From Methanobacteriota archaeon (GTDB lineage Archaea; Altiarchaeota; Altiarchaeia; IMC4; QMZM01), in the NCBI GenBank assembly GCA_903930485.1, contig CAIYYO010000002.1:1-5181 (forward strand): a stretch of DNA of 5,181 nucleotides, given 5' to 3'. This document shows, one piece after another, positions 1-5,181 of the stretch. The notes under the pieces were generated by a model, which worked only from the letters and a program-made list of their open reading frames with translations, searched no databases and had not been told where the DNA came from. Positions within the stretch are counted from its first letter, which is position 1; each line of letters begins with the position of its first letter. The position numbers and the translations under genes were made by a program.

Positions 1-37
1 GTTTAAGCTTGATAGTACGTCCTTTGTCCCGACTATC

Positions 38-79
38 TTATATATATGGCTAGTCGTAATCTATTACAATATAATTTAA
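38..79 (+). promoter_or_regulatory. Promoter region of the S-layer gene with two candidate TATA boxes
   Basis: Two archaeal TATA-like elements are visible. TTATATATAT (38-47) would place a transcription start near 67-70 and give a leader of about 30 nt. TATAATTTAA (70-79) is centred about 26 bases before the ATG at 100 and would give a leaderless transcript. There is no convincing Shine-Dalgarno sequence before the ATG, only an A-rich stretch, so neither choice is excluded. The rest of 1-99 holds no coding sequence I can support. The elements are seen directly; the start sites are inferred from the usual archaeal TATA-to-start spacing of about 25 bases. Confidence 0.6.
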
Positions 80-99
80 AAAAATAAGAAAACCGAAAA

Positions 100-2955
100 A
101 TGAAAAGCATGAACGTAAAAAGAGTAGGTTCCATATTAGCAGGAACCGCAATGCTGGGAGCAGCCCTTGCAAGCCCCGTAATGGCCGGAATGGACAGCAC
201 GGGAATAACAAAGGGTTTCTTCTATGATACCACATACAACCCAATCGTACAGATTGTGGTTGGAGAAAAAGTAGGAAACGCAGCAGACTTCGTCGCAGCG
301 GGCAACATTGCCGCGACCATAGGAAACCTGGCTTACATGACGTCGTCAGTAACTTCCTCAGGTCCGTCATACACACCCACAGGACAAGTCGTCATAACGA
401 CAGCTGCCAAAGGAGCGATCGGCGACTACGTGCAGGACACGAACGCAAGGAACCAGCCGGTAGCCAACTTCTATGATCCGGACACCGGGTTTTCGTTCTC
501 TGGAAACAAGACCTACGAAAGCAGTGATTTCACGTCCTACACCCTGTCATGCGACAAGCAAAGCAGGACCCAGGCGAGCATCCTACTAGAAGGAAGCTAC
601 AAGAACGTACACTGCCTGTTCTGTAAGACCCTTTGTCTGGCGAGCCTAAAAGACCCGTCCCACGACATGAAGGAAAGCATAGCTATAAACTCTGACGGAA
701 TAAGGTACTACGAAGACGGCCTCCAGTCAAGCGACTCAGAAGCCCTGAAGATGGCTATAGACAAGAAGTCGATAACCTACAAGGTAGACACCGACTTCAT
801 ACCCTTGAAGACCATCACACAGCTAGACTGTACAAGCACGACGGCAGGCGACTGCGACCTAGACTACGAGTACAGAGGAAAGATAATCCTCTTCGGTGAT
901 GATTCGTACTATGTCAAAGACGTGGACAACGACAAGATCTACCTTGCAAAAGCTAAAGTACTTGACGACGTGACAAGCGAAGCGTTCACATCAGAGTACA
1001 ACGGCTACAAGTTCAAGATAGACCACCTGATCTACTCAGCAGAGTACACCGTTGCCGGAATAATGCTAGACGTGAAGAAGCCTGACGGATCGCAGGTGCA
1101 GGTACAGATATCCAAGATGGCCAACTCTCCGCCGATAGACGGGAAGTACGAGCTTGCAGGAGTATACGCACAGGATGCAGGAACACTACAGACCGCATCT
1201 ATTATAGTATACGACTTAGGAAGCCAGGTAATACTCCAGGATGGAGAAGACCTGTCAATAGGCGGCAAGACCATGACCAACTGGGAAGTGAAGTTCGACC
1301 TTGTCGACAACTGCAACCTGGATTCAGACTGCAGCATATCCAACTATGACAATATGAAGACAAGCACAGGCGCCCTGTTGAAGGACATAACGGTTACCTA
1401 CAACCACGACCTGGACGGAACCGAAGCTCTAGAGAAAGACGAGTCACTGGCGTTCCCGAACAACTTCAAGTTGACCTTCAAGGGATACCAGACCAACGAC
1501 TTCGCCGATGCGGCATGCTCAGGCGCGGGACAAGGCAACATAAAGGTATACAAAGGAGACGAAAACTACCAGATCGATATGACCATTACTGGAGAAGACA
1601 ACAACAAGTATACCGATGTAAGGCTGGACAAAGGACCCTTCAAGAAGAACGACCTGTTCATGGCCAACGGAGCGATATACAAGTACGTCGACTATGTAAA
1701 AGACGACAAGCAATCCGGGAAGACCGACGACCAGGTAAAGGTCACTTTGGACCCGACCATAAGGGGAAGCCGCCAGACCATCGACAACATGCAGAGGTTC
1801 TGCGACCCAGAAGACAGCACGAACGGGACAGCGCTTGCTCTGACCTATACCAAGAGGCCCTGCTCTGACTTCAACGACATATCCCTTGTGAAGCTTGCAT
1901 TGACCGACGCGATACGAGACGACGACACGACGAAGCTCGAGAACGACAAGATATTAAAGGTGTCCGCATACGACCTGTTTATTAAGGACGGAGCTTTGAA
2001 CGGAGCAAACTCGACACACCTAGACGTCTTGTTCGACGACGGCGACCACTCCATATTGTTGATGCAGAACTTCTACACAGGCGGTGCGATAAACGACAAG
2101 TACCTGTATGTCAGCAGCAACCAGGTAGGGACGTTCAGCGACTTTAAGGTGAACGGCTACAACCTCGACATGAAGGTTGTAAACGAAGCCGGCTTGATCA
2201 GCGACGTGAACAGCACGACCTATGTAGCGTCACAGGACCTGAACAAGGACAGGAATGACGACGACACGCTTGTGTTGTTCGACACGGCCGACGGACAAGT
2301 CGTAGTCGACATGACAGACAGAGCATACGACAACAACGTCGACTCTGACTACAAGACGAGCACAGCGCTGTGGAACCCTGCGCTGGTAGGCGGCACGTTA
2401 GTGAGCAAGACCAACCTGAAGGACAGCCAAGACAGCATACTGATTACCCCCGAAGGCGGTGACAAATTCACCATCGACTGGGGCAGCAACAACAGGGTTG
2501 ATTCAGTAGAGCTATGCCACCCGCAGCAGCAAGTCGACTCGACCTACTTTATAGGCAAGGACGAGGAGACGACGACGACCGACTCTTACATAACGGCGGA
2601 CGACGTCGGCAAGGACATAACCGCAGGATGCTGTACATTCACGGTATCCAAGTTCGAAGTGAATGTAGGGAACGCAACAGGCGGAGCCACAACGACGCAG
2701 ACAGTCAACCCGATAGTAGGCAACATGGTAGTTACCGAGACCGGGGCAGACACAAGCAAAGACCTGATTATTGTCGGCGGACCGTCAGTGAACGGGTTGT
2801 CAACAGTTGCTAAGGACGACATCTCTGCAGCGGCAGACAAGTTTATCGTGAAGAAAGACGGCAAAACGGCGCAAGTCGCCGGATGGGAAGCAGCCGACAC
2901 GGTAGCTGGTGGAAATGCTTTGATCAACTGGCTGAAGACCAACGTCCACGCATAA
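100..2955 (+). CDS. S-layer protein, MJ0822-like family, secreted, 951 aa
   Basis: This is probably the main cell-surface lattice protein. Residues 1-29 form a Sec-type signal peptide: basic start (K2, K7, R8), hydrophobic core at 9-24, and likely cleavage after VMA at 27-29. Residues about 46-80 carry the N-terminal S-layer signature (PIVQIVVGEKVGNAADFVAA, then GNIAATIG), and residues 888-900 the C-terminal one (DLIIVGGPSVNGL). The middle is Asp-rich and beta-like, with segments typical of the family such as SYYVKDVDNDKIYLAKAK (269-286). I see no C-terminal membrane helix, so anchoring is not by a transmembrane tail. There are 14 cysteines and five N-X-S/T sequons (N136, N575, N637, N704, N858). 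Start: ATG at 100; ATG at 109 is possible and leaves the signal peptide functional. Codon choice favours C- or G-ending Asn, Asp, Tyr and Lys codons, as expected for an abundant protein. The family call rests on the two terminal signatures; the central domains are not individually recognised. Confidence 0.88.
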   Translation: MKSMNVKRVGSILAGTAMLGAALASPVMAGMDSTGITKGFFYDTTYNPIVQIVVGEKVGNAADFVAAGNIAATIGNLAYMTSSVTSSGPSYTPTGQVVITTAAKGAIGDYVQDTNARNQPVANFYDPDTGFSFSGNKTYESSDFTSYTLSCDKQSRTQASILLEGSYKNVHCLFCKTLCLASLKDPSHDMKESIAINSDGIRYYEDGLQSSDSEALKMAIDKKSITYKVDTDFIPLKTITQLDCTSTTAGDCDLDYEYRGKIILFGDDSYYVKDVDNDKIYLAKAKVLDDVTSEAFTSEYNGYKFKIDHLIYSAEYTVAGIMLDVKKPDGSQVQVQISKMANSPPIDGKYELAGVYAQDAGTLQTASIIVYDLGSQVILQDGEDLSIGGKTMTNWEVKFDLVDNCNLDSDCSISNYDNMKTSTGALLKDITVTYNHDLDGTEALEKDESLAFPNNFKLTFKGYQTNDFADAACSGAGQGNIKVYKGDENYQIDMTITGEDNNKYTDVRLDKGPFKKNDLFMANGAIYKYVDYVKDDKQSGKTDDQVKVTLDPTIRGSRQTIDNMQRFCDPEDSTNGTALALTYTKRPCSDFNDISLVKLALTDAIRDDDTTKLENDKILKVSAYDLFIKDGALNGANSTHLDVLFDDGDHSILLMQNFYTGGAINDKYLYVSSNQVGTFSDFKVNGYNLDMKVVNEAGLISDVNSTTYVASQDLNKDRNDDDTLVLFDTADGQVVVDMTDRAYDNNVDSDYKTSTALWNPALVGGTLVSKTNLKDSQDSILITPEGGDKFTIDWGSNNRVDSVELCHPQQQVDSTYFIGKDEETTTTDSYITADDVGKDITAGCCTFTVSKFEVNVGNATGGATTTQTVNPIVGNMVVTETGADTSKDLIIVGGPSVNGLSTVAKDDISAAADKFIVKKDGKTAQVAGWEAADTVAGGNALINWLKTNVHA

Positions 2956-2973
2956 GTAGGCGAACTGTCTATA

Positions 2974-3024
2974 TGTGCCCCAGACGGGGCACAAATATCT
3001 TTTTTTCTTTTTTTTATTATTTTT
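2974..3024 (+). terminator. Hairpin plus T-tract terminator of the S-layer gene
   Basis: Nineteen bases after the stop codon, TGTGCCCC (2974-2981) and GGGGCACA (2986-2993) form a perfect 8-bp stem with an AGAC loop. Three more A-T pairs are possible below one mismatch. A T-rich tract follows at 3000-3024, with T7 at 3000-3006 and T8 at 3008-3015. The layout is that of a bacterial intrinsic terminator. Archaeal RNA polymerase stops mainly at T-tracts, so the hairpin may instead protect the 3' end of an abundant mRNA. It isolates the S-layer transcript from dph5. Confidence 0.85.
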
Positions 3025-3061
3025 CCAAAACCTTTTTCTTCCTGATCATCCATTCCTAAAA
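3011..3061 (+). promoter_or_regulatory. Possible dph5 promoter in the tail of the terminator
   Basis: The only TATA-like stretch before dph5 is TTTATTAT (about 3013-3020), at the distal end of the S-layer terminator. It would give a start near 3040-3045 and a leader of about 20 nt. No Shine-Dalgarno sequence precedes the ATG at 3062. The assignment is inference from spacing, and read-through from the S-layer gene is the alternative. Confidence 0.3.
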
Positions 3062-3814
3062 ATGCTCTACTTCATCGGCTTAGGGCTCCATGATGCAAAA
3101 GACATCTCAGTCAAAGGCCTCGAGACCCTGAAGAAATGCGACACCGTGTATGCGGAATTCTATACGAATTATTTCGGGGACCTGAAAGAACTTGAAAAAC
3201 TCGCCGGCAAGGAGATAATCCTCCTCGAAAGAAAAGACCTTGAAGAAAGACCGGACGAAAACGTGTTAAAGGGCCAGGGCCCTGGTGACGTCGCATTGCT
3301 CGTTTCCGGAGACCCCATGGTCGCAACGACCCACATAGACCTCGCCCTGCGAGCGAACAAGAAAGGCATCAAATGGAGGGTGATCCATGCCTCGTCCGTA
3401 TATTCAGCGGTGGGCGAGACCGGCCTACAGATCTACAAGTTCGGGAAAACCGCATCCCTGGTCTATCCCTCAAAGAATTATTTCCCGACATCTCCTTACG
3501 ATATACTTGCTGAGAATCAAAAGACGGGGTTGCACACTCTCTTTCTCCTCGACATAAAGGCCGAGGAAAAAAGATTCATGACCGTGAACGAAGCGATAAG
3601 CCTCCTCCTAGAGATCGAGAAGCAAAAAAAGACTAGATTATTCACTCCGGAGACGTTATGCATTGGTATCGCACGGCTGGGAGGCGACGTAAAGATAAAA
3701 AAAGGCCCTGCCGCAGATCTTCTGAAGGAAGATTTCGGAAAACCCCCGCATTGCCTCGTCGTCCCGGGAAAGCTGCACTACATCGAAGAAGAAGCCCTCG
3801 CCTTATTCGGATAA
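3062..3814 (+). CDS. dph5: Diphthine synthase (diphthamide biosynthesis methyltransferase)
   Basis: Cytosolic SAM-dependent methyltransferase that methylates the modified histidine of elongation factor 2 to diphthine, a step in making diphthamide. The 250-residue product has the usual archaeal length. It opens with MLYFIGLGLHDAKDISVKGL, the family's standard N-terminus. It also carries GDPMVATTH (83-91, the tetrapyrrole-methylase-type SAM pocket), TGLQIYKFGKT (120-130), SPYD (144-147), GLHTLFLLDIKAEE (156-169) and HCLVVPGKLHYIEEEAL (230-246). I chose ATG at 3062 because the family begins exactly there. The frame is open back to a GTG at 2975, but that would start inside the terminator hairpin and add an unrelated Phe-rich tail. 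It stands alone on the plus strand, and its 3' end overlaps the convergent CoA gene by 12 bases. Leu codon use (15 of 35 CTC by hand count) differs from that of the S-layer gene. Confidence 0.97.
   Translation: MLYFIGLGLHDAKDISVKGLETLKKCDTVYAEFYTNYFGDLKELEKLAGKEIILLERKDLEERPDENVLKGQGPGDVALLVSGDPMVATTHIDLALRANKKGIKWRVIHASSVYSAVGETGLQIYKFGKTASLVYPSKNYFPTSPYDILAENQKTGLHTLFLLDIKAEEKRFMTVNEAISLLLEIEKQKKTRLFTPETLCIGIARLGGDVKIKKGPAADLLKEDFGKPPHCLVVPGKLHYIEEEALALFG
3697..3703 (-). terminator. Candidate T7 terminator for the fumarase/CoA gene pair
   Basis: Seven A residues on the plus strand are read as T7 on the minus strand, about 100 bases beyond the stop codon of the minus-strand pair and inside dph5. 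A second T7 lies at 3630-3624. Archaeal polymerases often stop at such tracts, but these A-runs may exist only because dph5 encodes Lys-Lys there. No hairpin was seen. Confidence 0.2.
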
Positions 3815-4549
3815 GCCTGTCCTGATCCTTCCGACGATTTTTTCAAGGTTCTCCGCATTGTCGAATTCCTCTACGATGCTTCGAAGAGTCTCACAGTTCA
3901 GTTTTCTGAGTTCGAGCGCGATTTTCGTCATATTCGGGATAGCCCTTACCACATTGTCGACGATGCTTATGTATGCCGTTTGGGAAGTCCTTGAGAGAGG
4001 ATTCAGGTCGATGGATACCGCCTTCTTGCCGGACTTGGCAAGCGCTTCAGCCCTGTCGCCGTCTTCGAGAGGAACCAGGACGGCATCAGCCGACCATATG
4101 CCTTCGGGATCCACTTTTGCCCTTTCAGAATGCAGGCCGGGAATCCTTTTGCTTGCCTTGCGCCCTACGCCGTAAACCTTTCCAGCACCGTTCTTTAAAA
4201 GAATCTTCTCTATCAGCCTCTCCCTCTTCACTGTCCTGTAATACAGGTTGACCTCGATCTTTGCATCGATCGTTCGGGCGAGCCGGACGATATCTTTCGG
4301 GCAAAGGGCGGCGGTATTGCCGTTGACTGAGATCACCGGGTTCCTGGAGGAGAGCATCAGCGCCGTTGCCGCTTTCTCTGCCGTAAAGGCTTCCGGGATG
4401 GTTTTTTCCCCGAGCAGATAATCGAAGGCCTCTCCCCTGCCGTGAGCTATAAGCCCTGACTGGGTCACATAACCTTTTTTCATCCCTTCCACTAGCATGT
4501 GCCGGTACTTCAGAGACTCGTATCTTGGATGTTTTTTAGAGGTCTTCAC
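3803..4549 (-). CDS. 4-phosphopantoate--beta-alanine ligase (archaeal phosphopantothenate synthetase)
   Basis: Joins 4-phosphopantoate and beta-alanine with ATP to give 4'-phosphopantothenate. With pantoate kinase it replaces bacterial PanC and pantothenate kinase in archaeal coenzyme A synthesis. The 248-residue product matches the family (COG1701, former DUF137) along its whole length: HPRYESL (7-13), GLIAHGRGEAFDYLLGEKTI (32-51), NPVISVNGNTAAL (70-82), KIEVNLYYRT (97-106), VDPEGIWSADAVLVPLEDGD (146-165) and DLNPLSRTSQTAYISIVDNV (181-200), then VRAIP. It starts with GTG at 4549-4547, which places the conserved HPRY near the N-terminus as usual for the family. That GTG overlaps the TGA of the fumarase gene as GTGA, and a Shine-Dalgarno-like GGGGGAG lies just upstream. 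Both point to translational coupling. Its 3' end overlaps dph5. I see no broken motif. Confidence 0.95.
   Translation of the reverse strand: MKTSKKHPRYESLKYRHMLVEGMKKGYVTQSGLIAHGRGEAFDYLLGEKTIPEAFTAEKAATALMLSSRNPVISVNGNTAALCPKDIVRLARTIDAKIEVNLYYRTVKRERLIEKILLKNGAGKVYGVGRKASKRIPGLHSERAKVDPEGIWSADAVLVPLEDGDRAEALAKSGKKAVSIDLNPLSRTSQTAYISIVDNVVRAIPNMTKIALELRKLNCETLRSIVEEFDNAENLEKIVGRIRTGLSE
3838..3843 (+). terminator. Candidate T6 terminator for dph5
   Basis: A run of six T residues begins 24 bases after the dph5 stop codon, within the opposite-strand CoA gene. There is no intergenic space at this convergent junction, so dph5 transcription must stop inside its neighbour. This is the nearest T-tract. 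No hairpin precedes it; the assignment is by position only. Confidence 0.35.
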
Positions 4550-5118
4550 TGCAACTCCCCCAGCTCTCTTGCAAGGTTATGCTTCACCTTTTCCTCGACG
4601 CCTTCGTAGATGCTTTTCCCGGTGGAATCGATCGCGACGATTAGCGGCCCAAGATTTACGACTTCGAGAGCCCATACGGCCTCCGGAGCTCCCAGGTCCA
4701 GCCACTCGACCCCTGCGACCTTCTCTATCTGTGACGACGCCGTCGCGGCACATCCGCCCGTCATGGCAAGATATACTGCTTTGCCTTTCATAGCATCTGC
4801 GATCTTTTTATCCATTCCCCCTTTTCCGATGATTGCCTTGACTCCGAATCGTTCTATGAATCCGGGCTCGCAAGTGTTCATTCTCGAGCTCGTGGTAGGG
4901 CCGACGGATACGATCTCCCAGTTTTTCCCGTTTTGTTTCGCGAGAGGCCCTGAATGGAATAAGACCCCTCTGCTTAGGTCGTAAGGAAATTTTCCTTCCT
5001 TAAGCGCCCGCTGATGCGCCTGATCCCTTGCTGTATAGACCTTTCCGCTGAGATACACGACGTCCTGTATCCTGAGCTTCTTTATGTCTTCATTTTTTAG
5101 CGGCGTAATCAAATACAT
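4546..5118 (-). CDS. fumB: Fumarate hydratase class I, beta subunit
   Basis: Beta subunit of the two-part, iron-sulfur type fumarate/tartrate hydro-lyase, which interconverts fumarate and malate in the cytosol. The [4Fe-4S] cluster sits in the separate alpha subunit. The 190-residue product has the usual length for a stand-alone beta subunit. Family motifs: GKVYTARDQAHQRAL (25-39), GVLFHSGP (51-58), VGPTTSSRM (72-80), FGVKAIIGKGGMDKK (91-105), TGGCAA (120-125) and WLDLGAPEAVWALEV (139-153), followed by GPLIVAIDSTGKSIYEG (157-173). ATG at 5118-5116 fits the family start; no good Shine-Dalgarno lies close to it. No alpha-subunit gene is visible within 63 bases upstream, though it could lie beyond the window or elsewhere, as in Methanocaldococcus. 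Its TGA overlaps the GTG of the next gene. An L-tartrate dehydratase beta subunit is the main alternative and cannot be separated by sequence alone; fumarase is likelier in an archaeon. Confidence 0.92.
   Translation of the reverse strand: MYLITPLKNEDIKKLRIQDVVYLSGKVYTARDQAHQRALKEGKFPYDLSRGVLFHSGPLAKQNGKNWEIVSVGPTTSSRMNTCEPGFIERFGVKAIIGKGGMDKKIADAMKGKAVYLAMTGGCAATASSQIEKVAGVEWLDLGAPEAVWALEVVNLGPLIVAIDSTGKSIYEGVEEKVKHNLARELGELQ
4555..4561 (-). promoter_or_regulatory. Ribosome binding site for the phosphopantoate--beta-alanine ligase gene
   Basis: Read on the minus strand, GGGGGAG lies five bases before the GTG start, inside the last codons of the fumarase gene. It partly matches the archaeal anti-Shine-Dalgarno CCUCC. 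Together with the GTGA overlap it supports the GTG start and re-initiation by ribosomes finishing the fumarase frame. Confidence 0.6.
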
Positions 5119-5181
5119 TTTCTATTCGATATTAGTCTATTATTCACCACTTAAACAGATTAAATCATAGGAAATGATGGA
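5119..5181. promoter_or_regulatory. AT-rich region upstream of fumB, possible divergent promoter
   Basis: On the minus strand, TTTAA-type stretches lie about 33-46 bases before the fumB ATG and could serve as a weak TATA box. On the plus strand, TTAAA (5151-5155) is followed by AGGAA (5169-5173) and two ATGs (5174 and 5177), an arrangement that could begin a divergent gene leaving the window. Only two codons of it would be visible, so no gene is called. A short upstream gene on the minus strand is not excluded either. Low information; spacing is the only evidence. Confidence 0.3.

Noticed and set aside
1515..1868. 117-codon plus-strand frame inside the S-layer gene
   Set aside because: It is Arg/Gln-rich, as expected from reading Asp/Lys codons out of frame. 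It has no start signals and no domain resemblance.
1302..2537. Five GTCGAC hexamers in the S-layer gene, more than chance
   Set aside because: All five lie in frame as Val-Asp (GTC GAC), so the excess follows from protein composition and codon preference rather than a DNA-level signal.
2561..2580. GAC/ACG triplet runs (also near 1917 and 2255), microsatellite-like
   Set aside because: They are short, imperfect and in frame with Asp- and Thr-rich segments, with no sign of a repeat array or slippage-prone tract long enough to suggest phase variation.
2586..3053. 155-codon open frame on the minus strand across the S-layer 3' end and terminator
   Set aside because: It runs antisense to a clear coding gene, begins in the A-rich complement of the T-tract and has no recognisable motif. 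It is a by-product of the opposite coding frame.
2975..3061. Extension of dph5 to an upstream GTG, adding 29 residues
   Set aside because: The extension would be translated from the terminator hairpin and T-tract, giving a meaningless Phe-rich tail, while the Dph5 family starts precisely at the ATG at 3062.
3274..3285. Perfect 12-base palindrome CCAGGGCCCTGG inside dph5
   Set aside because: It encodes ordinary residues (GQGPG) in a variable surface loop of the family and has no loop or context suggesting a functional hairpin. It is a plausible chance event in a GC-rich patch.
1..5181. Search by eye for tRNA/rRNA genes, CRISPR repeats, transposase genes, toxin-antitoxin or defence genes
   Set aside because: Nothing recognisable was found. 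Nearly all of the window is accounted for by four confidently assigned coding genes, and the gaps are 99, 106 and 63 bases.

Overview
The window reads as archaeal chromosomal DNA. Three observations support this. The 3062-3814 product is an archaeal-type diphthine synthase, and diphthamide occurs only in archaeal and eukaryotic EF2. The 3803-4549 product is a 4-phosphopantoate--beta-alanine ligase, an enzyme of the archaeal route to coenzyme A. The first gene encodes a secreted surface-layer protein of the methanococcal MJ0822-like type, which is also common in several DPANN lineages. I cannot name the lineage from this much sequence. A DPANN archaeon with fairly complete metabolism or a methanogen-related euryarchaeote would both fit.

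Layout: 1-99 is an AT-rich promoter region. 100-2955 (+) is a 951-residue S-layer protein with a signal peptide. 2956-3061 holds a strong hairpin plus T-tract terminator, probably followed by the start signals of the next gene. 3062-3814 (+) is dph5. It converges on, and overlaps by 12 bases, a minus-strand pair: the phosphopantoate--beta-alanine ligase gene (3803-4549) preceded by a class I fumarase beta-subunit gene (4546-5118). These two genes overlap by four bases (GTGA), so they are almost certainly co-transcribed and translationally coupled. 5119-5181 is a short AT-rich stretch upstream of the fumarase gene, possibly also carrying the start of a divergent plus-strand gene that runs out of the window.

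The genes do not form one pathway. The S-layer gene is a stand-alone, probably very highly expressed envelope gene with its own promoter, terminator and distinct codon preference. dph5 is a translation-factor modification gene. The fumarase and CoA genes are central metabolism. I found no RNA gene, CRISPR array, mobile element or defence system, and no clear novel system. The points most worth a second look are the S-layer protein (split N- and C-terminal domain, 14 cysteines), its bacterial-looking terminator, the tight fumarase/CoA gene coupling and the 3'-overlapping convergent genes.
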